Shown here one piece after another: positions 8,300-18,084 of a stretch of DNA of 64,000 nt. A program made the position numbers and the translations under genes. The stretch comes from Cohnella ginsengisoli (GTDB taxonomy: Bacteria > Bacillota > Bacilli > Paenibacillales > Paenibacillaceae), in contig NZ_JAPDHZ010000004.1 of the NCBI RefSeq assembly GCF_029525555.1, positions 310,001 to 374,000 of the forward strand. The letters run 5' to 3'. Positions within the stretch are counted from its first letter, which is position 1. Every line of letters begins with the position of its first letter. The notes beneath the pieces are model-generated. The model made no database searches, was not told where the DNA came from, and saw only the letters and a list, made by a program, of their open reading frames with translations.

Positions 8300-9029
8300 G
8301 GGCGGCCGCCGATCCGGCTTCATCGTCCGAATCCGCCTCCGGCCGCAAGCGGTAGCCCTGGCCCCGGATCGTATCGATCGCGTCTCTTAGGCCCAACTCC
8401 TCCAGCTTTCGGCGAAGCCGGGTGACGTTGACCGTGAGCGTGTTGTCGTCCACGAACTGGACGTCGTCCCACAGCGCCTCGAGCAGCTCCTCGCGCGAGA
8501 CGATGCGGCCGGCCTGTCGAAGCAGGGCGTGCGCGAGCTGCCGCTCGTTTTTGGAGAGCGGCACGCGCGCGCCGCGCCAAGACATCTCGCTGCGGCCGAT
8601 ATCGAGCGCGAGGCTGCCGGCCGCGACCGTGTCGCCGACTGGCTGCGCTTGCCCGACGGCGTATTCGCCGTAGGCGCGCCGCAGCGCGCTTTTGATTTTG
8701 GCCATGAGCAGATCGAGCGGGATCGGCTTCGCGACGTAGTCGTCGCCGCCGTTTTCGATCGCCATGACCTGGTCCATCTCGCCGGACCGCGCGGACAGAA
8801 AAATGATCGGCACATTCGATCGCAGGCGAATCTGTCTGCACCAGTAGTAGCCGTCAAAGTACGGCAGGTTAATGTCCAGCAGCAGCAGGTGAGGCCGGAC
8901 GTCTTCAAACTCGGCGGCGAGATCGCGGAACCGGCTCGCGACATGCGTCTCAAAGCCGTACCTTCCGATGTAATCCCGCAGCAGTGCGCCGATTTTTTCG
9001 TCGTCCTCGACGATCATGATGCGGTACAT
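8292..9029 (-). CDS. bceR: BceR-type OmpR-family response regulator
   Basis: 245 residues. The receiver domain at 1-120 has the acidic pair EDD (8-10), the phosphoacceptor Asp in LLLLDINLPYFDG (about residue 52) and Lys in VAKPI. The C-terminal winged helix at about 145-232 has the OmpR signature SREELLEALWDD and NVTRLRRKLEE. It should activate bceAB through the box at 7173-7186. ATG 9029 has AAAGGAGG upstream. It is the first gene of the bceRS-bceAB run. Confidence 0.93.
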   Translation of the reverse strand: MYRIMIVEDDEKIGALLRDYIGRYGFETHVASRFRDLAAEFEDVRPHLLLLDINLPYFDGYYWCRQIRLRSNVPIIFLSARSGEMDQVMAIENGGDDYVAKPIPLDLLMAKIKSALRRAYGEYAVGQAQPVGDTVAAGSLALDIGRSEMSWRGARVPLSKNERQLAHALLRQAGRIVSREELLEALWDDVQFVDDNTLTVNVTRLRRKLEELGLRDAIDTIRGQGYRLRPEADSDDEAGSAAAHD

Positions 9030-9096
9030 GCGGCCGGAGCCTCCTTTTCGAATCGGATTGTTTAAATTACTTTTGGCCGTCGCACGGCATCCTCTG

Positions 9097-10518
9097 CTAG
9101 CGGTTCGCGTTCGCCACGTCGTCCAGCCAAGACCCGATGTCCGCGTTCAGCTTTTGCAGCTCCGGCATCGCCGTCGCCGCGTCGCTTAATTTGTAGCGCG
9201 ACTTTAGCGTCAGGATACGCGTTACGCTCTCGTCGATTCGCGCCTCCGTCAGTTTTCCGCCCTTTACTGCGTTCAGCAGCGCCTTGTACACTTTGCGTTC
9301 GACGTCGTAGCCGTGCGCGACGAGCAGGATGTCGCTGCCAGCCGACACGCTCTTGACGGCGGCGTCCGCCAGATCGTAGTGCTTGGCAATCGCGCCCATC
9401 GTCATATCGTCGGTGATGACGACGCCTTTGTAGCCGAGCTTGCCGCGCAGCTGATCTCCGATGATCACCTTAGAGAACGAAGCGGGCGCGTCCGGATCGA
9501 TCTTCGGGAACAAAATATGCGCGACCATGACGGCGTCCGCCTGCTCTCCGATCGCCGCCTGAAACGGCACCCACTCCAGCTTGGCCAGCTGCTCGGCGGT
9601 CTTGTTCAACACCGGCAGGTCCAGATGCGAATCGACCGCCGTATCGCCGTGGCCGGGAAAATGCTTGACGACGGAAACGACGCCTTCCTCGCGCAGGCCG
9701 CGCATGGCTGCCAGACCCATCCGGGTTGCGATATCGGCCGTGGTGCCGAACGAGCGGGTGCCGATTACCGGGTTGTCCGGATTGCTGTTAATATCGAGCA
9801 CCGGCGCAAAGTCGACGTTGAAACCGGCCGAGCTTACCTCGCGCGCCAGCAGCTCGCCCATGCGCGTCGCCAGCTTTTCGTCGCCGGTTTTCCCGACGAC
9901 GGCCGCTTCGGGAATCTTTTTGTAGCTGGACGGCAGGCGGCTGACCTTGCCGCCTTCCTGGTCGACGCTGACGAAAATGGGCACGTTGCCCGCCTTGGCG
10001 TTCGCTGCTTTGATCGCGTTGATGAGTTTGACCGTCTTCGACGCGTCGGCGATGTTGTCCTTGTACAGAATGACGCCGCCGATACGGTCTTCCCGGATCA
10101 TTCGCAGCGTCGAGGCATCGGGCGCCGCGGTGCCTTCGAAGCCGGCAAGAATCATCTGTCCGATCTTCTCCTCGAGGCTCATTTTTGCGATCCGATCCTT
10201 GATCGAATCGGAAGAAGCGGAACCCTCCGTCGGATTGGCGGCAGGCGAAGCGGACGCGGAAGGAGAGGAGGAAGCGGAAGCGGATGCGCCGGGCGAAGGC
10301 GCGGCCGAATCCGAGGCGGAGGGAGAGGCGGACGGGGAAGCGCTGGGCGTCGCCGCCGGCGTGGAAACCGACGAGCTTGCCGGCGCGGTCCCTGCGGTGG
10401 ACCCGGAAGGGCCGCCGCAGCCGGCCAGAAGCGCGATCGCGGCGGCGGATATGGCTACGGCGCGCAGCGATTGAAGCGGGAGAGACAGCGGGCTGCGGAC
10501 GACTTTGTCGCGGGACAT
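9097..10518 (-). CDS. nagZ: lipoprotein beta-N-acetylhexosaminidase, glycoside hydrolase family 3
   Basis: 473 residues. A lipoprotein signal (IALLAGC, Cys34) is followed by a 70-residue low-complexity Ser/Ala/Pro linker (about 36-105) that holds the enzyme away from the membrane. The GH3 domain carries the KHFPGHGDT signature (285-293), which in NagZ enzymes provides the His acid/base loop, and the nucleophile Asp in VITDDMTMG (about 367-375). The probable role is removal of N-acetylglucosamine from muropeptides during wall recycling on the outside of the cell. No beta-lactamase-like partner gene is adjacent. ATG 10518 has AAAGGAGG upstream. A secreted GH3 with other specificity is the alternative. 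Confidence 0.88.
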   Translation of the reverse strand: MSRDKVVRSPLSLPLQSLRAVAISAAAIALLAGCGGPSGSTAGTAPASSSVSTPAATPSASPSASPSASDSAAPSPGASASASSSPSASASPAANPTEGSASSDSIKDRIAKMSLEEKIGQMILAGFEGTAAPDASTLRMIREDRIGGVILYKDNIADASKTVKLINAIKAANAKAGNVPIFVSVDQEGGKVSRLPSSYKKIPEAAVVGKTGDEKLATRMGELLAREVSSAGFNVDFAPVLDINSNPDNPVIGTRSFGTTADIATRMGLAAMRGLREEGVVSVVKHFPGHGDTAVDSHLDLPVLNKTAEQLAKLEWVPFQAAIGEQADAVMVAHILFPKIDPDAPASFSKVIIGDQLRGKLGYKGVVITDDMTMGAIAKHYDLADAAVKSVSAGSDILLVAHGYDVERKVYKALLNAVKGGKLTEARIDESVTRILTLKSRYKLSDAATAMPELQKLNADIGSWLDDVANANR

Positions 10519-10552
10519 AATGAACCTCCTTTGATATAGGTCAGGCGGAGTG

Positions 10553-10587
10553 AAAAAGCCCCCGCCGCAAAGGCGGCGAAGGGGCTG
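10553..10587 (-). terminator. intrinsic terminator after glnS
   Basis: On the minus strand GCCCC..CGCCGCC pairs with GCGGCGGGGGC (10558-10586), followed by five T (complement of 10553-10557). It separates glnS from the nagZ unit. Confidence 0.8.
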
Positions 10588-10624
10588 AATCGGATTATGG
10601 AGTGGCCAGAGACCGCATAACGGA

Positions 10625-12307
10625 TCAGGCTTTGGCGGCGTCGAAGGAGCTCTTGAGCGATACGATCCGGTTGAACGCCGGCCGCCCCGGCGCGCTGTCC
10701 TTCGGATCGACGTTGAAGTAGCCGTGACGGAAAAACTGGAATTTCTCCTGCGCGGCCGCTTCCTTCATGCCGGGCTCGACGAACCCGGACAGCGTCTCGA
10801 GCGACTGCGGATTAATGCGTTCGAGGAAGGTCTTGTCCTCGGCGGCGTCCTCGTCCGTTTCGTCCAGAATGAGCGGCTCGAAGAGACGGAAATCGGCGGG
10901 CACGGCATGCGACGCTTCGATCCAGTGAATCGTGCCCTTGACCTTGCGGCCTGTGAAACCGGTGCCGCTCTTCGTCTCCGGATCGTACGTGCAGCGCAGC
11001 TCGACGACTTCGCCGGCCTCGTTTTTCACGACTTCCTCGCATTTGATGAAGTAAGCGTGCTTGAGGCGAACCTCGTTGCCCGGGAACAAGCGGAAGTACT
11101 TGGCTGGCGGGACCTCCATGAAGTCGTCCTGCTCGATGTAGATCTCGCGGGAAAATGGAATGCTGCGGCTGCCCATTTCTTCGTTCTCCGAATTGTTTTC
11201 CGCTTCAAGCCATTCGGTCTGCCCTTCCGGATAGTTCGTGATGACGACCTTAAGCGGCCGAAGGACGGCCATCGTACGCAGCGCCTTGAGCTTCAGGTCC
11301 TCGCGGATAAAATGCTCGAGCATGCGCTCGTCCACGACGCCGTAGCTCTTGGCGACGCCGATCTCGCGGCAGAACGCGCGGATCGCTTCGGGCGTATAGC
11401 CTTTGCGGCGAAGGCCCGATATGGTCGGCATGCGCGGATCGTCCCAGCCGTCCACGACCTTCTCGTCGACGAGCTGCTTGAGCTTGCGCTTGCTCATGAC
11501 CGTGTTGGTCAGGTTCAGGCGGTTGAACTCATACTGGCGCGGCACGCTCGGCATCTCGCACTCGGCGACGACCCAGTCGTAGAATGGCCGCTGATCCTCG
11601 AACTCCAACGTGCAGATCGAGTGGGTGACGCCCTCGATCGCATCCTCGAGTGGATGCGCGAAGGCGTACATCGGATAGATGCACCAGGCGTCCCCGGTAT
11701 TGTGATGGTGCGCGTGCACGATCCGGTAGATGACCGGGTCGCGCATGTTGACGTTCGGCGACGCCATGTCGATCTTGGCGCGCAGCACCTTTTCCCCGTT
11801 CGCGAACTCGCCCCTCTTCATACGCTCGAACAGCGCGAGATTGTCCTCGGGAGAGCGATCGCGGTAAGGGCTCGGCTTGCCCGGCTCGGTCAGCGTGCCG
11901 CGGGATTCCCGAATCTCGTCGGCGGACTGATCGTCCACGTAGGCAAGTCCCTTGCGGATCAGCAGGAGCGCGCGCTCGTACATTTCGCCGAAATAGTCCG
12001 ACGCGAAGAAAAGGCCGTCCCAATCGAAGCCGAGCCATTTGACGTCCTGCTTGATCGATTCGACGTATTCGACGTCTTCCTTGACCGGGTTCGTGTCGTC
12101 GAACCGCAAGTTCGTGCGGCCTTTGAATTCGTCGGCGAGCTCGAAGTTCAGGCAGATCGACTTGGCATGGCCGATATGCAGATAGCCGTTAGGCTCCGGC
12201 GGGAAGCGAGTGACGATTTCCTTGACGCGGCCCGCTGCCAGATCGTCGATGACGATGTTTTTAATGAAGTTGGAAGATGATGTTTTAGTTTCGGCGGCTT
12301 TGTCCAC
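10625..12307 (-). CDS. glnS: glutaminyl-tRNA synthetase
   Basis: 560 residues from GTG 12307 (AAAGG about 10 bases upstream). The class I motifs are HIGH at 44-47 and VMSKR at 270-274. RFPPEPNGYLHIGHAKS and RFDDTNPVKE distinguish GlnRS and eukaryotic-type GluRS, and the C-terminal anticodon-binding beta-barrels are complete. It charges tRNA-Gln directly. Many Bacillota lack GlnRS and use GatCAB, but the enzyme is known sporadically in this order. The length leaves no room for the YqeY extension seen in some relatives. No T-box leader is seen upstream. Confidence 0.95.
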   Translation of the reverse strand: MDKAAETKTSSSNFIKNIVIDDLAAGRVKEIVTRFPPEPNGYLHIGHAKSICLNFELADEFKGRTNLRFDDTNPVKEDVEYVESIKQDVKWLGFDWDGLFFASDYFGEMYERALLLIRKGLAYVDDQSADEIRESRGTLTEPGKPSPYRDRSPEDNLALFERMKRGEFANGEKVLRAKIDMASPNVNMRDPVIYRIVHAHHHNTGDAWCIYPMYAFAHPLEDAIEGVTHSICTLEFEDQRPFYDWVVAECEMPSVPRQYEFNRLNLTNTVMSKRKLKQLVDEKVVDGWDDPRMPTISGLRRKGYTPEAIRAFCREIGVAKSYGVVDERMLEHFIREDLKLKALRTMAVLRPLKVVITNYPEGQTEWLEAENNSENEEMGSRSIPFSREIYIEQDDFMEVPPAKYFRLFPGNEVRLKHAYFIKCEEVVKNEAGEVVELRCTYDPETKSGTGFTGRKVKGTIHWIEASHAVPADFRLFEPLILDETDEDAAEDKTFLERINPQSLETLSGFVEPGMKEAAAQEKFQFFRHGYFNVDPKDSAPGRPAFNRIVSLKSSFDAAKA

Positions 12308-12474
12308 GGCGACCCGACCTTTCTATGCTGCAGGTTATTTCTTCATGATACACAATTATACCCTTCCTTATAAAGTCTTTGGGCAAAAAAACGAAGGCGG
12401 GCCACGCGAACGCGACAAGGCGAAAAAACTTTCAGCATTTTTTCAGATTTCTCATAAATTTAATCTAAAGACGT

Positions 12475-12503
12475 AACTTTTTCGCGAAACCTCTCGTTAT
12501 AAT
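12475..12503 (+). promoter_or_regulatory. probable promoter of the MacB-like operon
   Basis: A perfect TATAAT at 12498-12503 has a weak AACTTT -35 at 12475-12480 (17-base spacer). Transcription would start about 30 bases before the ATG at 12542. The 230 bases between glnS and this operon are AT-rich with no other recognised element. Confidence 0.5.
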
Positions 12504-12541
12504 GTTGAACTGTAAGATGGAAGACCGAGGGAGGAAAGGCA

Positions 12542-13235
12542 ATGGATGTTCCCGAGAGGCAGCCGCTCCTCAGCGTCAAGGGCGTGGAACGGTCCTTCGA
12601 CGTCGGCGGACAGAAGCTGCGCGTGCTGAAGGGCATTAATCTGACCCTCGAGCCGAACCGGCTGATCATGCTGAAGGGCCGATCCGGCTCCGGGAAGACG
12701 ACGCTGATGAATTTGATGGGGGGCCTCGACAGGCCGACAGAGGGAGAGATTTTTTTCCAAGGCAAGCCGTTTCACCAATGGAACGACGACAAGCGGACGG
12801 AGGTCCGCCGCAAGGATATCGGCTTTATTTTCCAAGCCTACGCCCTCATGCCTTTGTTATCCGCCTACGAGAATGTCGAGCTGTCCCTGCGAATGGCCAA
12901 AAAAGCCGCGTAGCGAATGGAAGTCCCGGGTGACCGCTTGCCTCGAGCTCGTGGGGCTGGCAAAGCGGATGCATCACCGGCCCTTCGAGATGTCGGGCGG
13001 CGAGCAGCAGCGCGTCGCGATCGCCAAGGCGATCGCGCATCGGCCAAGCTTGCTGCTGGCCGACGAGCCGACCGCGGAGCTCGACTCGCAGATGGCGGCG
13101 CAGGTCATGGCGGTATTCCGGGAGATCGTCCGCACGGAAAACGTCACGATCTGCATGACCACGCACGATACCACGATTATGGAGGTTGCAGACCATGTCT
13201 ATGAAATGGTGGACGGCGTCTTCGTCGCAGGCTAA
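12542..13235 (+). CDS. MacB/LolD-type ABC ATPase 1, frameshifted
   Basis: About 230 residues after correction. Walker A GRSGSGKTT is near 46-54, Q-loop FIFQAYALMPLL, signature MSGGEQQR and Walker B LLLADEP follow. A run of six A at 12899-12904 shifts the frame after RMAKK. Five A restores MAKKPRSEWKSR and the rest of the protein. It belongs with the MacB/LolD/FtsE ATPases that act with FtsX-type permeases in mechanotransmission rather than classical transport. AGGAAAGG precedes ATG 12542. It is the first gene of the operon with the adaptor, permease and second ATPase. Confidence 0.85.
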
Positions 13236-13249
13236 AAAAGAAAAGCGGC

Positions 13250-14299
13250 ATGCGCCGCGCTGCGGGCATTCTGGCAGCCGTCGCCCTGTCCACGGCCGTG
13301 GCCGGCTGCTCGCTGCTGCCGGACGAACCCGAGGAGGAGGATCTGTCGCAGATCCAACTGCCGGAGATTTCGAAGAAGCCCGAATACGAGGTGACGACCA
13401 AGACGCTCGAGACGACGGTGTCCGGTTCGGGCAAAATTTTGTCCACGCAGGAGAAGACGCTGTACTACTCCGCCAAGGCGATGGAGGGCATGCGTCTTAA
13501 AAAGTTGTACATACAGCCCGGCGACGTCGTAAAGGCCGGCCAGACCGTTGCGGAGCTTGACGTCGAGGACATGAAAAAGCAGCTGCGCGACCAGCGGCTG
13601 CAGTTCCGCCAGCAGGAGCTTCAAATGAAGCAGACGCTGCGGGACAAGGACGAGATGGACCCGATCGACTTCGAGCAGAAGCAGATCGCGTTCGAGGAGG
13701 CGCGGCAGAAAATCAGCGACCTGGAGGCCGACATCGCGAGCGCGGTGCTGACGGCGCCGTTCTCCGGTACGGTCGTATCGGTCAGCGTCCAGGAGGGCGC
13801 GGCGATCAAAGTATACGATCCGCTGTGCGTCCTTGCCGATCCGAGCAGCCTGATCGTCGCGGGCGAGATGGCTTCCGACGATCTTCAGCAGGTCGCGGTC
13901 GGCATGGAGGCGACCGTCGATATCAACAGCGCCGGCACCGTCAAGGGCAAGATCAAGTCGCTGCCCGTACCCAAAGCAGACAATGGGAATGGAGGCGGCG
14001 GCGCGCAGGGACCGAAGGTCACGAATCTTAGCGACTACCTGCTGATCTCGGTGGCGAAGCTGCCGGCGGGAGCGGCCCGCGGCACGCCGCTCAGCTTTTC
14101 CATCGTCGTCGACCGCAAGGTGAATGCGGTCGTCATCCCGCGTTCGACGCTTCGAACGGCGGGCGCGCGGACGTACGTGCAGGTCGCCGAAGCCGACGGC
14201 AGCAAGCGCGAGGTGGACATCGAGGTCGGCCAGCAGACGGCGACCGACATCGAAGTGCTGTCAGGTCTGACGCCGGGACAGAAAGTCGTAGGCTCTTAA
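13250..14299 (+). CDS. membrane-fusion/adaptor lipoprotein (MacA/HlyD type)
   Basis: 349 residues. A lipoprotein signal ends in TAVAGC (about Cys20). A lipoyl/biotinyl-like half motif VSGSGKILSTQ (about 60-70) is followed by a short coiled coil (DMKKQLRDQRLQFRQQELQM, about 105-125), the second lipoyl half (APFSGTVVSVSVQEG) and beta-barrel domains up to residue 345. The layout matches periplasmic adaptor subunits of MacAB-type or RND pumps. In a Gram-positive cell it would stand on the outer face of the membrane around the FtsX permease. ATG 13250 starts 14 bases after the ATPase stop with only a weak AAAGAAAAG ribosome site. The permease follows three bases after its TAA. Confidence 0.85.
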   Translation: MRRAAGILAAVALSTAVAGCSLLPDEPEEEDLSQIQLPEISKKPEYEVTTKTLETTVSGSGKILSTQEKTLYYSAKAMEGMRLKKLYIQPGDVVKAGQTVAELDVEDMKKQLRDQRLQFRQQELQMKQTLRDKDEMDPIDFEQKQIAFEEARQKISDLEADIASAVLTAPFSGTVVSVSVQEGAAIKVYDPLCVLADPSSLIVAGEMASDDLQQVAVGMEATVDINSAGTVKGKIKSLPVPKADNGNGGGGAQGPKVTNLSDYLLISVAKLPAGAARGTPLSFSIVVDRKVNAVVIPRSTLRTAGARTYVQVAEADGSKREVDIEVGQQTATDIEVLSGLTPGQKVVGS

Positions 14300-14302
14300 G
14301 CT

Positions 14303-17192
14303 ATGGCGCTCATCCGGTTTTTATTCCGCAAAATGTGGAACACCCGCTGGCTCACGCTCAGCACGCTGGCGGGCCTGCTCGTGGCCGTCGCCTTCACGAC
14401 GAGCATCCCGATGTACGCGGACGGCGCGCTCAAGCGCGTCGTCGCAAGCTCGCTGAAGGAGAATAGCCAGGGGCTGCCGGCAGGCTCGCTGCTCTTCCGC
14501 TACCAGTCGAGCGACGGCAAGACCGATCCGGCGAACTTCGCCGCGGTCGACCGCTATATTAATGAAGACGTGCCTGCGCGCGTGGGCTTCCCCAAAGAAG
14601 CCGACCAGCGGAGTCTGACGATCAAATCGGCCGAAGTGCAGCCAGAGGATCCGGGCAAGGTCGACGCCAGCCGCACGCGCAAGATGACGATCTCGGCCTT
14701 CGGCGGCCTGAAGGATCAGGTGGAGATGGCCGGCGGACAGTGGTTCGCGGACCGCGCGGGCTCGGACGGCACGATCCAGGCGGTCATGATGGAGGAGGCG
14801 ATGCTTCGCCTCGACCTGCATGTCGGCGACGTGCTACTCTACCCGATCTACGGCGGCCTGAATCTGACGCTGCGCGTCGAGATCGTCGGCAGCTTCAAGC
14901 CGAAGGCCGATTCGGCCGCGTACTGGTACCAAGGCCTCGATACGCTGCTCGGCACGCTGTTCATCGCGGAGCCGGCCATGCTCGAGGATCTCGTGGCGAA
15001 GCAGAAAATCCCGCTGCAGATCGCGGCCTGGTACTCGGCCTACGACCTGCGGAACATCCAGACGAGCCAGCTGACGCCGCTCGCGCATACGCTGTCGCGG
15101 GCGGACATCGAAGCGAATCAACTGCTCAAGGACACGCAGGTCATCATCTCCTTCGCCGACATGCTGAGCGAATTCCGCAAGCAGAGCGTACAGCTTCAGA
15201 CGATGCTGTTCACGCTGGCTGCGCCGATGATCGCGATGGTGTTCTACTTCATCACGATGAACGCGCAGCAGTCGCTCGAAAAGCAGCGCTCCGACATCGC
15301 GGTGCTACGCAGCCGGGGAGCGGGGACGCGGCAGATTTTCCTGCTCTTCCTGCTCGAGGGCGTCCTGCTCGGCGTCGTCGCGCTCGTCACTGGGCCGTTC
15401 ATCGGCTGGTACATGGCGAAGAGCATCGGTTCGGCGAGCGGGTTTCTCGAGTTCGTCAACCGCAAGTCGATCCCGGTCGGCTTCTCGTCAGACAGCGTGC
15501 TGGCCGGCGCGGCGGCCGTCATCGTCGCGATCGGCGCGGCGGTCATCCCGGCGCTCGTATTCACCCGGACGTCGATCGTCGACTACAAGCGCAAGATGGC
15601 GCGCGGCGACCGAAGACCCTTCTGGCAGCGCTGGTTCCTCGACGTCGTGCTCGTAGGCGTGGCGGCTTATGGCTGGTACCTGTTCAACGAGCGGCAGATG
15701 ATCTCGTTCAAGACAGGCATGACGACCGACCAGCTCAACGTACAGCCGTTTCTGTTCTTCGTGCCGGCGATCAGCATCTTCGCGGCGGGTCTCGTGTTCC
15801 TGCGGCTGTTTCCGCTGCTGCTGGCGCTATTCGGCTGGCTGGGCCGTTCGTTCCTGCCCGTGCCGCTCTACCTGACGCTGACGCAGCTGTCGCGGTCCGC
15901 CAAGTCGTATTATCCGCTCATGATTCTGCTCATCCTGACGCTCGGTCTCGGCGTGTACAATGCGTCCGCGGCCCGCACGATCGGGTTGAACTCGGAGGAG
16001 AGAATCCTCTACAAGCACGGCGCGGACGTCGTCATCTCGGCCGCCTGGGAAGGCAATGCCGAAGTGTCGCAGCCGTCCGGCGGCGGATCGGGCGGCGGAA
16101 GCGGCGGCGGTTCCGGTGGCGGATCGGGCGGGGGGATCGGGCGGGGGCTCCGGCGGCGGAGGCGGCGGGCAATCGCGCCCGCTGCCGACCAAGATCAATT
16201 ACAACGAGCCGCCGTTCGAGACGTTCCGGGAACTGCCGGGCGTCGTGCATGCGGCACGGGTGCTTCAGGCGAAGGCGAGCCTCACGGTCGCCGACCGAAC
16301 CGCCGGCCAAGCGACCGTCGTCGGCATCGACAACGTCGACTTCGCGCGGGTCGCCTGGTTCCGCAAAGATTTGTACCCGGCGGGCTTTTACAAGTACTTG
16401 GCCGTCATGGGCAGGTCCGCGGGCTACGCCCTGGTCTCCAGCAACCTGGCCAAAAAATACAACCTGAAGCCCGGCGACCAGATCGACGCGATCCTGCAGG
16501 ACCAGAAGATCCCGTTCATCATCGCGGCGTCGCTCCCTTACTGGCCGGCGCAGTACCCGGACGAATCTCCGTTCCTGGTCGCCAATCTGGATTACCTGTA
16601 CGACAACATGCCGCTCATGCCTTACGACGTCTGGCTCAAGATGGAGCCCGACGCCAAGACGGCGCCGCTCATCCCGGCGCTGCAAGAAAAGGGCGTCGAG
16701 ATCGCGTCGATCTCCGACGCCCGCAGCGATCTGATCGCGCAGAGCAAGCATCCGGCCCGGGGCGGCGTGTTCGGCATCCTGAGCCTCGGCTTCATGGTCA
16801 CGATTATCGTCACGCTGTCCGGTTACATCCTTTATTGGTTCTTTAACCTGTCGGGGCGGATCGTGCAGATCGGCATCCTGCGCGCGATGGGATTGTCCAG
16901 GCGCCAGTTGACCGGCATGCTGCTGCTCGAGCAGGTGTTCACGGCCGGTCTGTCGATCGGGCTCGGCATCGGTATCGGCAAGCTTTCGAGTCTGCTGTTC
17001 CTGCCGTTCCTGCAGACCACGGACAATACGGCCGGCCAGGTGCCTCCGTTCCGCGTCATTTTCGAGCAGACGGACACCTATCGCCTGTATATCGTGGTCG
17101 CCTTCATGATGCTGATCGGCATCCTGATGCTGGTTACCCATATCCGCCGCTTGCGCGTCCATCAGGCCGTCAAGCTGGGAGAGGAGCGCTAA
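14303..17192 (+). CDS. large FtsX/MacB-type permease with Gly-Ser linker, frameshifted
   Basis: About 962 residues after correction. An N-terminal membrane anchor (LTLSTLAGLLVAVAFTTSIP) precedes a large extracellular domain at roughly residues 40-290. A first FtsX core of three to four helices (about 295-560) is followed by a second extracellular domain containing the GGGS repeats, and a C-terminal FtsX core (about 830-950) with GRIVQIGILRAMGLSRRQL. Duplicated FtsX modules in one chain recall LolCE or YtrF-like proteins fused head to tail. An extra G in the run 16130-16135 breaks the frame inside the repeat; five G restores it. It presumably pairs with both ATPases of the operon. Substrate unknown. 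Confidence 0.82.
16079..16169 (+). repeat. in-frame GGGS-coding tandem repeat
   Basis: About seven 12-base units (variants of GGCGGCGGATCG) encode a flexible (GGGS)n linker ending in a poly-Gly stretch, inside an extracellular part of the permease. The unit number could vary by slippage. Confidence 0.85.
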
Positions 17193-17195
17193 TCC

Positions 17196-18084
17196 ATGAT
17201 CGATTGCGAAGGACTCGTCAAAATTTACAAGACCGACGATCTGGAGGTCGTCGCCCTGCAGGGGCTCAACCTGTCCGTCAAGGACGGCGAGATGATGGCG
17301 ATCATCGGCAACAGCGGCAGCGGCAAGTCGACCCTGCTCAACATCCTCGGCGGACTGGACCGGCCGTCCGCCGGCCAGGTGCGGGTCGGACCTTGGGACT
17401 TGCTCAAGGTGTCCGACCATGATCTGGTGAAGTACAAGCGAGAGACCGTCGGCTTCATCTGGCAGAACAACGCGCGCAATCTGCTGCCGTATTTGTCGGC
17501 GCTCGAGAACGTAGAAATGCCGATGATGTTCAACGGCAAGGTCGACCGGGCTTATGCCAAGCAGCTGCTGGAGTGGGTCGGGCTCAAGGACCGGATGCAC
17601 AACAAGCTGACGCAGCTGTCGGGCGGGGAGCAGCAGCGGGTCGCGATCGCGATCTCGCTGTCCAACCGCCCGAAGATGCTGCTCGCCGACGAACCTACGG
17701 GCTCGGTCGACTCGCGGACGTCCGACATCATCATGGACATTTTCCGCAAGTTCAACCGCGAGATGGGCCTGACGATCGTCATCGTCACGCACGACCTGTC
17801 GCTCGCCGGCAAGGTCGACCGCGTCGTCGCGATCCGCGACGGATTGACGAGCACCGAGTTCATCAAGCGCAATCCGAACTTGGACGGCGCGCCGCCGCTC
17901 AGCGGCGTGGGCGTGAACGACGACGTGCACGAAGCGTTCGTCGTCGTCGACCGCGTCGGACGGCTGCAGGTGCCCAAGGAATATTTGAAGCAGCTCGAGA
18001 TCGGAGACAAGGCAACGATGGAGTTCGACGGAGACAAGATCGTCATCCGCGCGCCCAAATCAAACGAGGGGGGAATCCGCATGA
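17196..18084 (+). CDS. ABC ATPase 2 with C-terminal SpoVT-AbrB-like domain
   Basis: 295 residues after correction. Walker A GNSGSGKST is at 38-46, Q-loop FIWQNN near 87, signature LSGGEQQR at 141-148 and Walker B MLLADEP at 161-167. After the nucleotide-binding domain, residues about 246-287 (VDRVGRLQVPKEYL, then DGDKIVIRAP) look like the swapped-hairpin AbrB/MazE fold. As printed, the frame runs straight on into the following lipoprotein because of six G at 18068-18073. With five G it ends at TGA 18082-18084, overlapping that gene's ATG. ATG 17196 lies three bases after the permease stop. It acts with the FtsX permease. The AbrB-like tail may mediate dimerisation or DNA binding; this is inference. 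Confidence 0.85.

Noticed and set aside
12308..12541. T-box leader for glnS
   Set aside because: No T-box sequence, specifier loop or terminator/antiterminator pair is visible on the minus strand upstream of the GTG.
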